Origin: Simiduia aestuariiviva
GTDB taxonomy: Bacteria > Pseudomonadota > Gammaproteobacteria > Pseudomonadales > Cellvibrionaceae
Direction: 5' to 3'
Assembly (NCBI RefSeq): GCF_014192475.1
Contig: NZ_JACHXZ010000004.1
Coordinates: 485,348-549,347, forward strand
Length of the DNA stretch: 64,000 nucleotides
Shown piece by piece: positions 18,210 through 28,205 of the stretch. Below the pieces are notes generated by a model. That model searched no databases and was not told where the DNA came from. It saw nothing but the letters and a program-made list of their open reading frames with translations. A program made the position numbers and the translations under genes. Positions within the stretch are counted from its first letter, which is position 1, and each line of letters starts with the position of its first letter.

Positions 18210-19115
18210 GTGCGCAATAACCCGCCCCACGTGTGGCTGTTTACCGACGGAAAGCCGGGCCATCAAAATCAATTGCGAGGCCTAGCCGACCGCCTAACCG
18301 CCCATATTGGCGCCGAATGCCATTGGTTAAAAGTGGGGCGGCCTGGGCCAAGTCTGTGGCAGTTGTGGCGCGGTAACAATCCGGCCCCCCATTTGCCCGA
18401 ACCGGATCTAATGATTGCGGCGGGTTCTACTACCCAAGCTCACTTATTGGCAGCCAAGCGGGCTTTGACCTGCCCTGCCGTAGTGTTGATGAGGCCAAAC
18501 TTTCCCTATCAATGGCTTGACGGCGCTATTGTGCCGGCGCACGACAAGCCCCCAGCGCGACCCGATATACTGACGACCCAGGGCGTACTCAATGCGGTTG
18601 TGCCTGTGCAGCAGGTTCCACAAACCCACGCGGGACTCATTCTATTGGGTGGGCCCTCGCCCCACTACCGCTGGGACAGCGAAACCGTTGTTGCCCAAGT
18701 TCAACAGATATCGCGTGCACAACCGGGCTGGCATTGGACCGTGGCCGACTCGCGGCGCACGCCCGAGGATGTGTTTCAAGCTTTGGCGGCATTAAACGAC
18801 AGCAGCCTTACCTTGGTGTCGCACCACACTACCCCGCCTGACTGGTTGCCCGCTCGACTGGTCACCAGCAGCAGAATTTGGGTGAGTCCCGATAGCGTTT
18901 CCATGGTGTATGAAGCCCTGACAAGCGGCGTGCCAACGGGCATTTTGCGGTTAGCGCCGGCGTCTACCGGGCGCGTTGTCGCCGGTATTGACGCGCTCGT
19001 GAACGCAGGTCAGCTGCAACAATTTGGCGAGCCAGCGGCCGAGCGCCCGCACATGCCCCTTTGGGAGGCAGAGCGCGCGGCTTTGTGGTTGATCGATCGC
19101 TTTAGTCTGCGCTAG
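18210..19115 (+). CDS. ELM1-like (DUF1022 / mitochondrial fission ELM1 family) protein
   Basis: 301 residues. The start is a GTG at 18210 with GGAGG five bases upstream. Family hallmarks: LFTDGKPGHQNQLRGLADRL at the N-terminus, a central LLGGPSPHYRW, and SPDSVSMVYEALTSGVPTGI near the C-terminus. These last two resemble the nucleotide-binding side of GT-B glycosyltransferases, and the family is usually found near envelope glycan genes in proteobacteria, so a sugar-transfer or LPS-related role is likely but unproven. It overlaps the convergent GT4 gene by 14 bases. Confidence 0.82.
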   Translation: MRNNPPHVWLFTDGKPGHQNQLRGLADRLTAHIGAECHWLKVGRPGPSLWQLWRGNNPAPHLPEPDLMIAAGSTTQAHLLAAKRALTCPAVVLMRPNFPYQWLDGAIVPAHDKPPARPDILTTQGVLNAVVPVQQVPQTHAGLILLGGPSPHYRWDSETVVAQVQQISRAQPGWHWTVADSRRTPEDVFQALAALNDSSLTLVSHHTTPPDWLPARLVTSSRIWVSPDSVSMVYEALTSGVPTGILRLAPASTGRVVAGIDALVNAGQLQQFGEPAAERPHMPLWEAERAALWLIDRFSLR

Positions 19116-20217
19116 CCAGTCGTTGGTAGAGATCCAGCGTTTGCTGTTTCATCGCCGCAAGCAGAAAGGGGTTTTCAGGGTTTGGCGTTTGTGGTGTTGA
19201 AAGCAATGTTTGTGTTTTTTCGAACAGCGCAGCGTCATCCAGCCGAGGGACCTTGCCCTGTGGAAACAGGGCAGACAATATTTCACCTACACCACCGTGG
19301 TCATAGCCGATGACGGGTCGCCCCATCGCCAAGGGTTCCAGCACGGTGCGACCAAAGGATTCAGGTTTCGTCGACAGCGAAAAAATAATGTTAGAAATGG
19401 CGTAGATCTCTCGAATGTCAGCGCGGTGGCCTACAAATACAATGGCGCTGTCGAGCTCGAGCGAAGACACCAGCGCTTTGATCTCTTGAAAATAGCCAAG
19501 CCGCCGAGGATCGGGATCACCCACAATCAGCCCAATCACGTCGCGCCCGGCGCGCTGCAACCGATCGATTAATTGAACAAATTCGCGATGCCCTTTTAGC
19601 CGAGTGATACGCCCGGGTAGACACAGTAGGGTTTTGCCCGCAAGCGCTGGAAATTGTGAATTCCACGTTTGTAGCCAACTATCGCTGGGCTGAAAGCCCC
19701 AAGGAAAGCTTGCCGGGTCTATGCCGCGATAAATTAATTCGCAATGAGGGCCAAAGCAATCTGGATAATTTTCCTGAATGTAGGCGGTGACCGTTTTGGA
19801 AACCGCCACCACAGCATCGGCCTGCGCCATCACTTTGCTGTAGCCGTTGACAGAGTAGAGTCCGTGCACCGTGCTCACCACTTTTGGGCGTTGGTGGCGG
19901 GGCAACGTTTTGATAGCCAACTTGCACAGCCAAGCCGGCAGTCGGGATCGAACATGAACAATGTCCGGTTTAATCTCAATAAAAACCTTTCGCAATTTAT
20001 ACACTTGCCAGAGCGCGCGCAGGCTCTTTCGATGTACCGGTAATGCCAGGTGTTCACTGCCTTCAGATTCAAGTTGCCGCACGAGCCGACCACCGGCTGA
20101 AATCACGATTGAACGATGGCCCGCGGTTACGAGTGCCTGTGCGATCTCTAGTGTGCCGCGCTCGACGCCACCGCTGTGGAGTTCGGGCAAGACTTGCATA
20201 ATAGTTAAGGTCTTCAT
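19102..20217 (-). CDS. GT4 family glycosyltransferase (LPS-core type)
   Basis: 371 residues, GT-B fold. N-terminal PELHSGGVERGTLEIAQAL acceptor region; C-terminal donor site with LLCLPGRITRLKGHREFV and ESFGRTVLEPLAMGRPVIGYDHGG, the E-x7-E element of GT4 enzymes. Transfers a sugar from a nucleotide donor, probably to lipid A-core or an envelope glycan. It overlaps the stop side of the ELM1-like gene and its start overlaps the end of the YrbL-like gene by 4 bases, so it is the last gene of the minus-strand envelope operon. Confidence 0.88.
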   Translation of the reverse strand: MKTLTIMQVLPELHSGGVERGTLEIAQALVTAGHRSIVISAGGRLVRQLESEGSEHLALPVHRKSLRALWQVYKLRKVFIEIKPDIVHVRSRLPAWLCKLAIKTLPRHQRPKVVSTVHGLYSVNGYSKVMAQADAVVAVSKTVTAYIQENYPDCFGPHCELIYRGIDPASFPWGFQPSDSWLQTWNSQFPALAGKTLLCLPGRITRLKGHREFVQLIDRLQRAGRDVIGLIVGDPDPRRLGYFQEIKALVSSLELDSAIVFVGHRADIREIYAISNIIFSLSTKPESFGRTVLEPLAMGRPVIGYDHGGVGEILSALFPQGKVPRLDDAALFEKTQTLLSTPQTPNPENPFLLAAMKQQTLDLYQRLASAD

Positions 20218-20900
20218 GCATTTTCCGGTGATTTTTGGGCCATTTTTATAGTAATTAACTGCTTTAGTCTTTCGATGCGGCGCTTAATTTTGCTGCGCAT
20301 TGCACCAACTAACCAGCGCGAAAATGGGATCAACTCTTTATTTTGTCCAACACTTTTGACATCAATACACTTTACGCGAATCCTTCCTGTGGCACAGTGA
20401 AGCACGAGTAGATTGCCCGAGTTCAAGTCGAACAATGGGATCTTATGTCTCAACAAAAAATGCTGTAGTTCATCTAACGCGTCTAAAAGATCTAGATAAT
20501 CAATTGATGTGGGTTGATCAAAGTAGGTGTAGATTGGCTTAGCAATACTGCCATCACTGTTTAGGACGATTTCTGAACTCAATGCTTTGCCGTGCGGTGT
20601 GTGTCGAAGGCCAAAACATGTGGCCACATAATTGTGGAGTGATTGGCCCGCGATAGATAAGCATTTTTGGTAGGCCCGCCACTCAATGTGGTTTAGCGCC
20701 AATTTAGGGAATACTTCTCCTCGGAAGCGTCGCCACCGATTTGCCCTGCCACCCTTGGCTTCCTGAGCCGGCAAGTCAAATTTTAGGCACCTTGATGTGT
20801 TTTCTGGATCAATTACACAGACCCGATTAGCCCCCTTGGCAATTACCTCATAGCCATGCCAAAGGACCGGGGTTTTATCGGAAGCGGGCTGTCTATCCAT
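20214..20900 (-). CDS. YrbL-like / LPS kinase-type protein
   Basis: 228 residues resembling the PhoP-regulated YrbL family, distant members of the protein-kinase fold. Visible: an N-terminal nucleotide-loop-like stretch (GANRVCVIDPEN), an LKFDLPA element that may hold the ATP-binding Lys, and a catalytic-loop-like FDLNSGNLLV with Asp and Asn, then CIDVKS in place of DFG. Situated between two glycosyltransferases, it is a candidate for phosphorylating a core sugar (inference). The C-terminal 35 residues are strongly basic. Confidence 0.72.
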   Translation of the reverse strand: MDRQPASDKTPVLWHGYEVIAKGANRVCVIDPENTSRCLKFDLPAQEAKGGRANRWRRFRGEVFPKLALNHIEWRAYQKCLSIAGQSLHNYVATCFGLRHTPHGKALSSEIVLNSDGSIAKPIYTYFDQPTSIDYLDLLDALDELQHFLLRHKIPLFDLNSGNLLVLHCATGRIRVKCIDVKSVGQNKELIPFSRWLVGAMRSKIKRRIERLKQLITIKMAQKSPENA

Positions 20901-20924
20901 GGCGGTTGCCTTCCAGTGCCAGCG

Positions 20925-21941
20925 TCATTCTTTTACTAAGCTTTGATACAAATCGATGGTTTTTTTAGCCATCGCGTCTAGCGTCAATTCGGATTTTGCG
21001 AACTCTATGGCTGTCTTTGTGTCATTGCGCCAGCGTTGTTGATCAGCAATAGCCACCGTGATCGTGTCGCCGAGGGCTTGTGGTGTAAAGTCTTTCGCCA
21101 AATAACGATCGGGCAATATTTCAATCGAACCACTCACTGGAGTGGATACCATCGGCCGCTCTGCTTGAAGTGCCTCAACCAGAATGTAAGGGAAACCTTC
21201 GCGATGAGAGCTGATCACTACGCCGTCGAGCGCGGGTAGCAGATTTGAGACGTCATTGCGATGGCCGGCGAGCTTTATTCTGTGGCTCAAGCCGGCGCCC
21301 TCGATGGCAAGCCGTAAACTGCCTTTTTCTTGGCCGTCACCAAAAATTATACAATTCACATCTACATTTGTAAGCGATTGAACGAGGAGATCGAAACCCT
21401 TCACCGGCGCCAGCCGGCCCACTGCACCGAGTAGGGGTTTGCTCGGATCCAGTTGGAATTCGGTGACCAGTTGTTCGCGGGATTGGGGCGTGTTATTTCC
21501 CGGAGCGACCCCATTGTGGATCAGGTGCTTATTTGGGTGCGGTATTTTATCAAGTTGCGCATTGCTGACGGTAATTAACGCGTCAGCAGCGAGAAAGTCG
21601 CGGGTGTTTTTTTTGGTCCCATGAATGGTTGCTACCAACGGGGCGCCGAGTTGATGCTTAATTGCAGCCAGTATTTTCATGGCTTTGTTGGCGTGACAGT
21701 GAATCACATCCGGATTGATGGCAGTGATCTTGGCTTTCAACGCTCGCCGGAAAAATGGATTGAATCGACTTTTGTCAGTGTCGATAGGTATTAACGTAAC
21801 TCTAGCATCGAAGTGTTCTTTAAAATCCGCGTGGGTCAAAACGTATACTTGATGGTGCAACGACAGCGTATTAGCCAGCTCGACCACGTGTTTCTCTAAG
21901 CCGCCAAAACCTTTGCTCATTAATACGAGGCAAATTTTCAT
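20925..21941 (-). CDS. GT4 family glycosyltransferase
   Basis: 338 residues, GT-B fold. N-terminal MSKGFGGLEKHVVELANTL and C-terminal LGAVGRLAPVKGFDLLV with SHREGFPYILVEALQAERP, where the two Glu of the E-x7-E motif are present. Acts on an unknown acceptor, probably LPS core or another envelope glycan. It lies 5 bases downstream of the ligase-like gene and 24 bases upstream of the YrbL-like gene, all on the minus strand. Confidence 0.87.
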   Translation of the reverse strand: MKICLVLMSKGFGGLEKHVVELANTLSLHHQVYVLTHADFKEHFDARVTLIPIDTDKSRFNPFFRRALKAKITAINPDVIHCHANKAMKILAAIKHQLGAPLVATIHGTKKNTRDFLAADALITVSNAQLDKIPHPNKHLIHNGVAPGNNTPQSREQLVTEFQLDPSKPLLGAVGRLAPVKGFDLLVQSLTNVDVNCIIFGDGQEKGSLRLAIEGAGLSHRIKLAGHRNDVSNLLPALDGVVISSHREGFPYILVEALQAERPMVSTPVSGSIEILPDRYLAKDFTPQALGDTITVAIADQQRWRNDTKTAIEFAKSELTLDAMAKKTIDLYQSLVKE

Positions 21942-21946
21942 AAAAT

Positions 21947-23206
21947 CTAATGACCTCTGGGTTTGCTGGCCAATGCCCGTGCCGGTGAACTTGTATTGTT
22001 AGAGCCGACGGCGATGCACCAACCGATACCCAGCCAAATAAGCCCGGCCATCCAGTTGTTGAACATACTTGGGGTTGCCGCTGCAGGCCAAAACGTTGCG
22101 GCAAAGATGGCGCAGACGAAACTCAATTGCATCCAATCTTTGTTGCGCAATAAGTGGGTGCAGCTGGCTTTGATCATGCTTGCGAGTAAAAACAGAAATC
22201 CTAACAAACCTATGATGCCCGTCTCTGCGAGCCAAGTAATATAGATGTTATGACTATGGTTGCCGCAAAAGGTCAATTCTTCATGTGTCAAAAATGCCTT
22301 GCAGGCATCTTCATAGCCGTGCAGGCCAGTACCGATGATGGGGCTTTCTTGCCACATTAAGTAGCCGCCTTTTAATACTTGGCCGTAGGGTGAAGTCCAG
22401 AAATTTTGCAGAACATCAAAAAAGCTAACGATGGTTCTTTGCCACAGCAAGGGGTGTGAATACGCAAGGGCAGTTCCAAGACCGAGTGCCAGTGTGGCGA
22501 CCAGCAGTGTCAAAGGAGCGTGCTGCCGCTCTTTGATAAGGAAGCCCGTAAAGACGATTCCAACGCCAAGCAAGTAGAGCATGAAGGCCATGCGCTCCCC
22601 GGTGGAGAACATGAACAGCAGGCCGAGTAAGATGCCCGCGATCAGTACGCATGCCTGTCGAATATGGGGCTGTTTTACCTGACTGGCATAGAGTCCCGCC
22701 AGCGCAATAAAAATAAGCTTAAGGGTCAATGTTCCGGCTACTGGGTTGTTGAATGGGCCAGTCAGGCGCACGGGGTTGTACTTTTCAAAGCCAAAAATGT
22801 CGTAGCCGGTAACGTACTGCAAGAGACAGTCAAGTATGACAAACGCAAGAACCACCAGAATGGAGCGACTGAGGTAGCGACGATCAGCAGGGCTTGCCAA
22901 TAACCAATAGGCGAGCGCCGCCGCGAAAAGTATCCACCGGCCAAAAAAAGCGGCGTATAGCAATGAGTTTAGCGGCTGCGGTAAAAAGGCGGTTTCAATA
23001 AGCAATATCAGCCAGAGCAGCAACCCCGCCTTTACCCACGTGTGCTGTAGCCAATGGAAATCATGGGCTCGGTAACTTCTGACCACAAATGCCACGGCGA
23101 CGATTAATACGGTGAGATCAGCAGCCACGCGAGAAAATAGCAAAAGTACGGGTAATAGTAGTAAAAACAAGACTTTACCGCGGGGCATGGGTGTTGCGTT
23201 CGGCAT
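21947..23206 (-). CDS. O-antigen ligase / polymerase family membrane protein
   Basis: About 419 residues with ten or more hydrophobic segments, and a large periplasmic loop near residues 270-335 containing the conserved motif CGNHSHNIYITWLAETG, typical of the Wzy_C/WaaL family (IPR007016). It probably joins an oligosaccharide to lipid A-core or polymerises repeat units. Start ATG at 23206 is preferred (AAGG about 8 bases upstream); ATGs at 23242 and 23188 are alternatives. First gene of the minus-strand glycan operon. Confidence 0.85.
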   Translation of the reverse strand: MPNATPMPRGKVLFLLLLPVLLLFSRVAADLTVLIVAVAFVVRSYRAHDFHWLQHTWVKAGLLLWLILLIETAFLPQPLNSLLYAAFFGRWILFAAALAYWLLASPADRRYLSRSILVVLAFVILDCLLQYVTGYDIFGFEKYNPVRLTGPFNNPVAGTLTLKLIFIALAGLYASQVKQPHIRQACVLIAGILLGLLFMFSTGERMAFMLYLLGVGIVFTGFLIKERQHAPLTLLVATLALGLGTALAYSHPLLWQRTIVSFFDVLQNFWTSPYGQVLKGGYLMWQESPIIGTGLHGYEDACKAFLTHEELTFCGNHSHNIYITWLAETGIIGLLGFLFLLASMIKASCTHLLRNKDWMQLSFVCAIFAATFWPAAATPSMFNNWMAGLIWLGIGWCIAVGSNNTSSPARALASKPRGH

Positions 23207-23302
23207 TGGTGGGCCTTGGTGGTCAGGTAAGCGGAGAATCATAGCGATTGCCAGCGCCAGACTCCAGCTTAGGCCAGATCAATTGATATTTTTACCTACT
23301 TC

Positions 23303-23331
23303 TTGCCTCTAGATAGGGTTTCTGGTATAAA
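23303..23331 (+). promoter_or_regulatory. Sigma-70 promoter for rpmBG
   Basis: TTGCCT (23303-23308), a 17-base spacer, then TATAAA (23326-23331) with an extended TG just before it. A leader of about 115 bases follows before rpmB and includes a small CCGGG/CCCGG hairpin. Confidence 0.65.
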
Positions 23332-23452
23332 ACGCGGCTCTTTGAGCTGGGGCACCCTTTGGCGCTCGCCGGGTAGGCCCGGATTTAACAGATTTCTTGC
23401 AACCTCTGCGTCATTTTGTTGGCCAGGGATCGATTTTGAACGAGGCAACACG

Positions 23453-23689
23453 ATGTCTAAGGTATGTCAGGTTACGGGTAAGCGTCCGATAACTGGTAAT
23501 AATGTTTCTCACGCGAAAAACCACACCAAGCGTCGTTTTTTGCCAAACCTCCACACTCACCGTTTTTGGATTGAGTCTGAAAAGCGTTTCGTTAAGCTGC
23601 GCGTATCTGCCAAGGGCATGCGCATCATCGACAAGCGTGGCATCGAGCAGGTGCTGACTGATCTGCGCAAGCGCGGCGAAGCGGTTTAA
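23453..23689 (+). CDS. rpmB: Ribosomal protein bL28
   Basis: 78-residue large-subunit protein. It begins [12 protein letters not shown], the universal L28 N-terminus, and includes [23 protein letters not shown] ribosome-binding site lies 7-10 bases upstream of the ATG at 23453. The longer in-frame ORF from 23303 starts within the promoter and is not the gene. Followed 21 bases later by rpmG. Confidence 0.98.
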   Translation: MSKVCQVTGKRPITGNNVSHAKNHTKRRFLPNLHTHRFWIESEKRFVKLRVSAKGMRIIDKRGIEQVLTDLRKRGEAV

Positions 23690-23710
23690 TTTTAAGCGGG
23701 AGCTATAACC

Positions 23711-23866
23711 ATGCGTGACTTGATTCGATTGAACTCTACTGCCGGTACTGGCCACTTTTACACTACCGACAAGAACAAGCGCACCATGCCTGAGAAAATG
23801 GAGATCAAAAAATTTGATCCCGTTGTTCGCAAGCATGTTGTTTATAAGGAAGGCAAGATCAAGTAA
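23711..23866 (+). CDS. rpmG: Ribosomal protein bL33 (zinc-free form)
   Basis: 51 residues, beginning [19 protein letters not shown] and ending KEGKIK. No cysteines are present, so this is the zinc-independent type. GGGAG lies 10-15 bases upstream of the ATG at 23711. Co-transcribed with rpmB and followed by a clear terminator. Confidence 0.98.
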   Translation: MRDLIRLNSTAGTGHFYTTDKNKRTMPEKMEIKKFDPVVRKHVVYKEGKIK

Positions 23867-23883
23867 TTGATCGCACCTACCTC

Positions 23884-23913
23884 AAAAGCCCGGTTTAGCC
23901 GGGCTTTTTTGTG
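23884..23913 (+). terminator. Intrinsic terminator after rpmG
   Basis: AGCCCGG / CCGGGCT stem with a TTTAG-type loop followed by six T residues. Confidence 0.92.
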
Positions 23914-23945
23914 TACAGTCGGGGCTCATCGGCCCCGAAATCTCT

Positions 23946-24653
23946 ATGCCAGAAACTAGCTACCAAGTTCATCCCATCGGCATTGTGCACTCTTGCTTCA
24001 AGGAGAAGTTTGGCGTGCCCCGCCAATCTGCGCTGGCGCCATCTGCGAGTGCCTGCCTAGAGCTGCTGCCCCCCTATAACAGCGCCGACGCCGTGCAGGG
24101 CTTGGAGCTGGTGAGCCACGTGTGGCTGCAATTTGTGTTTCACTTGAGCCCCATTTCCAACAGCTTAAAGGTGCGCCCGCCGCGCTTAGGCGGCAATCAG
24201 CGGGTGGGCGTGTTCGCCACCCGATCGCCGGTGCGCCCAAACCAGTTGGGGCTGTCGGTAGTGCGGCTTGAGCGGGTTGAATGTGAGGCGGGCAGTGTGC
24301 GCTTGTGGCTAGCGGGTGTCGATCTGGTGGATGGCACGCCGGTGCTCGATATCAAACCATACCTGCCCTATGTGGACGCTGTGCCCGATGCCACCAATAG
24401 CTTGGCGCCAACCGCCCCAGAACCGGTGGCGGTGACTATTCCAGAGGCGCTGGGCTTGTCTGCTCCGTTGGCACAATTGGTAATTGAGGTCTTGGCGCAA
24501 GATCCACGCCCGGCCTATCAACAAGTGGACCCGACCCGGCTGTACGGCATGCACCTACTCGATTACAACCTGCAATGGCGCTATGACGCGGTGGGTCGTA
24601 TTGAGGTGGTGGCCCTGACGCCAATAGCGGGTCTGGCAGGGGGCCCATCCTGA
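23946..24653 (+). CDS. trmO: TrmO, tRNA (adenine(37)-N6)-methyltransferase
   Basis: 235 residues of the TsaA/YaeB family, which methylates the N6 of the modified A37 (t6A) in certain tRNAs. Beta-barrel SAM-binding region: HPIGIVHS, KFGVPRQ, LELVSHVWLQFVFH, PPRLGGNQRVGVFATRSPVRPNQLG-like core (about residues 77-103), and DIKPYLPYVDAV. C-terminal extension RLYGMHLLDYNLQW is typical. Two bases separate its stop from mutM, so the two are probably co-transcribed. Confidence 0.92.
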   Translation: MPETSYQVHPIGIVHSCFKEKFGVPRQSALAPSASACLELLPPYNSADAVQGLELVSHVWLQFVFHLSPISNSLKVRPPRLGGNQRVGVFATRSPVRPNQLGLSVVRLERVECEAGSVRLWLAGVDLVDGTPVLDIKPYLPYVDAVPDATNSLAPTAPEPVAVTIPEALGLSAPLAQLVIEVLAQDPRPAYQQVDPTRLYGMHLLDYNLQWRYDAVGRIEVVALTPIAGLAGGPS

Positions 24654-24654
24654 C

Positions 24655-25470
24655 ATGCCGGAGTTGCCTGAGGTAGAGACTAGCCGCCGGGGAATTGCGC
24701 CCCACATCGAGGGGCGACGCGTGTCTGCGTTGGTGGTGCGCAATGGCCGACTGAGGTGGCCAGTGCCGGCCGATTTACCGGCGTCGGTCGAGGGCTTGAA
24801 AGTAAAGTCGGTCGCTCGCCGGGGCAAGTATTTGTTGCTCGCCTTCAGTCGAGGCCACCTCATCATTCATCTCGGCATGTCGGGCAGCCTGCGCATGGTG
24901 GCCCCCGATGAGCCGGCAGGTTATCACGATCACATCGACCTTTGCTTCGGGCGCTCGCTTGCGCTGCGTTACACTGACCCGCGCCGCTTCGGTTGCTGGC
25001 TCTGGACCGAAGAGGATGTGAGCGCTCACAAACTGCTGGCAGACTTGGGCCCAGAGCCGCTCTCATCGGACTTTGATGCCCACTACCTATTTACCCGCTC
25101 GCGCGGTCGCAAGCAAAATCTAAAAAACTTCATTATGGATAGCCATCTGGTGGTGGGGGTCGGCAACATCTATGCTAACGAGGCCCTGTTTTTGGCGGGA
25201 TTGAGGCCAAGAGCTGCAGCCGGCAGCTTAACGCGGGCCAAGGCAGAGCGACTTGTGGTACAGATCAAAGCGGTTTTGTCGGCTGCTATCGAGCAGGGCG
25301 GTACCACACTCAAAGACTTTGTAGGGGGCGATGGCAAGCCGGGTTATTTTAAGCAGCAGTTGTTTGTGTACGGTCGCGGCGGTGAACCTTGTCGAATCTG
25401 TCACACACCGCTCAAAGAAGTTCGCGTCAACAATCGCGCCACGGTATATTGTGCCGAGTGCCAACGCTAG
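24655..25470 (+). CDS. mutM: Formamidopyrimidine-DNA glycosylase (Fpg)
   Basis: Base-excision repair enzyme removing oxidised purines such as 8-oxoguanine, with AP lyase activity. 271 residues. The N-terminus PELPEVETSRRG carries the catalytic Pro after Met removal and Glu; the middle has NIYANEALF; the C-terminus has a zinc finger with CRICH and CAEC spacings (four Cys). Length and motifs are complete. Confidence 0.97.
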   Translation: MPELPEVETSRRGIAPHIEGRRVSALVVRNGRLRWPVPADLPASVEGLKVKSVARRGKYLLLAFSRGHLIIHLGMSGSLRMVAPDEPAGYHDHIDLCFGRSLALRYTDPRRFGCWLWTEEDVSAHKLLADLGPEPLSSDFDAHYLFTRSRGRKQNLKNFIMDSHLVVGVGNIYANEALFLAGLRPRAAAGSLTRAKAERLVVQIKAVLSAAIEQGGTTLKDFVGGDGKPGYFKQQLFVYGRGGEPCRICHTPLKEVRVNNRATVYCAECQR

Positions 25471-25604
25471 CTACACTGCACATTAGCATTCGTCGCTAAG
25501 CCCCTGATGGCTTTGAAGTTATCCGATGAAATTTTTGTTCTGGTGGGCGCGTTACCGCATTGATGAGCATGGCCACAGCAGGACTACTATCAAGGAGACG
25601 TAAA

Positions 25605-25922
25605 GTGAACCTGAAAAAATTGAGTGTGAAAGCCGTGGCTTTCACCACCTGCCTAGCGCTTTCAAGTGTCGCGCTGGCTAAAGATGGCGACATTGAGTCA
25701 CCGTCGGCCTCGGCTATGGCACTGGATTTGGTACTAGTGCGCCCAGTGATGCTGGGTATCACGGTCCTGGGAACGGCCGCGTTTGTGGTATCGCTGCCCT
25801 TCTCCGCTGCCGGTGGCAACGTAAAGGAATCGGCCAAGACCTTGGTTGTGGGCCCCGGTGAAGCGACCTTCGTGCGCTGCTTAGGTTGCACAAGCAGTGG
25901 CTATCAGCACGACATCGAATAG
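25605..25922 (+). CDS. Small exported protein of unknown function
   Basis: 105 residues from a GTG at 25605 with an AAGGAGA ribosome-binding site 7 bases upstream. A signal peptide ends near SSVALAKDGD; a second hydrophobic stretch (about residues 45-68, VMLGITVLGTAAFVVSLPFS) suggests a membrane anchor. The last 30 residues carry a paired-Cys segment (VRCLGCTSSG). Similar small proteins lie near mutM or coaD in pseudomonads. Function unknown. Confidence 0.75.
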   Translation: MNLKKLSVKAVAFTTCLALSSVALAKDGDIESPSASAMALDLVLVRPVMLGITVLGTAAFVVSLPFSAAGGNVKESAKTLVVGPGEATFVRCLGCTSSGYQHDIE

Positions 25923-25939
25923 GTAAGTTGGCGCTGGGT

Positions 25940-27059
<1,120 letters not shown>

Positions 27060-27167
27060 GCAGGGGTCAACTCAAATGTGCTCATCAATGGTAGGATAGC
27101 GGCCTTTCGTGTGGCGAGGCCGCCCGCCCAGGCCGCGCATTTTAACGCCTGTTGAGCAGTGAAGCCC

Positions 27168-28205
27168 ATGTTTTCAAAGTTGTTTAAGAAAAAGGACACC
27201 GTTGCGCCGCCGGAAGATGCGAGCCAGGGTGTCGATCCCGCCGCCGAATCCGTGGCACAACCCGTCGATAAACCCAGTTTATTTGCCCGCATTCGCGCAG
27301 GTTTAACGCGCACGCGCAGCCAATTTGCCGAGGGCTTAGGCAATCTGTTTCTTGGTAAAAAAGAAATTGATGATGAGCTACTCGAAGATCTTGAATCGCA
27401 ATTGCTGGTGGCCGACGTGGGTATCGATGCCACCACCGAGATCATTGAATCGCTCACAGACCGAGTGGCGCGCAAAGAATTGGGCAATCCCGAGGCGTTG
27501 CTGCATGCATTGCGCGACGCGTTGCAGGCGCTGCTGGAGCCGGTGGAGCAGCCATTAGTCATCGACACTTCCAAAAAGCCTTACGTCATCCTCGTGGTCG
27601 GTGTAAATGGGGTGGGCAAAACCACCACCATTGGCAAGCTGGCCAAGCGACTCCAAGGCGAGGGCCACAAGGTCATGCTCGCGGCGGGAGATACCTTTCG
27701 TGCAGCCGCCGTTGAGCAACTGCAGGTATGGGGCGAGCGCAATCAGGTGCCCGTGGTGGCGCAACATACCGGTGCCGACAGCGCATCGGTCATCTATGAC
27801 GCCATAGCGTCGGCGCAATCGCGCGACATCGATGTGGTGATTGCCGACACGGCGGGGCGCTTGCACAACAAGAGCAATCTGATGGAAGAGTTGGCCAAGG
27901 TTAAGCGGGTGATGGCCAAGCTGGATGACAGCGCTCCCCACGAGGTGCTGCTGGTGCTCGATGCCGGCACCGGTCAAAACGCGCTCAGCCAAGCCCAGGA
28001 ATTTATCAAGGCCGCCGGCGTGTCCGGCGTTGCGCTCACCAAGCTCGATGGCACGGCCAAGGGCGGCGTTATTTTTGCGCTGAGTAAGAAGTTTGGGCTG
28101 CCGGTGCGGTTTATCGGTGTCGGTGAGGGCGTAGATGACCTGCAGCCCTTTGCCGCTGAGCCGTTCATTGCCGGCCTGTTTGGCGACAAAGCAGGTGGTG
28201 AATGA
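27168..28205 (+). CDS. ftsY: Signal recognition particle receptor FtsY
   Basis: GTPase that docks the SRP-ribosome complex at the membrane. 345 residues from the ATG at 27168; a GTG three codons earlier (27159) is an alternative. A short acidic N-terminal A domain (about 1-45) precedes the NG domain with GVNGVGKTTTIGK, DTAGRLHN and TKLDGTAKGG. The A domain is shorter than in Escherichia coli (about 200 residues), as in many bacteria. Its stop overlaps ftsE by 4 bases. Confidence 0.96.
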   Translation: MFSKLFKKKDTVAPPEDASQGVDPAAESVAQPVDKPSLFARIRAGLTRTRSQFAEGLGNLFLGKKEIDDELLEDLESQLLVADVGIDATTEIIESLTDRVARKELGNPEALLHALRDALQALLEPVEQPLVIDTSKKPYVILVVGVNGVGKTTTIGKLAKRLQGEGHKVMLAAGDTFRAAAVEQLQVWGERNQVPVVAQHTGADSASVIYDAIASAQSRDIDVVIADTAGRLHNKSNLMEELAKVKRVMAKLDDSAPHEVLLVLDAGTGQNALSQAQEFIKAAGVSGVALTKLDGTAKGGVIFALSKKFGLPVRFIGVGEGVDDLQPFAAEPFIAGLFGDKAGGE

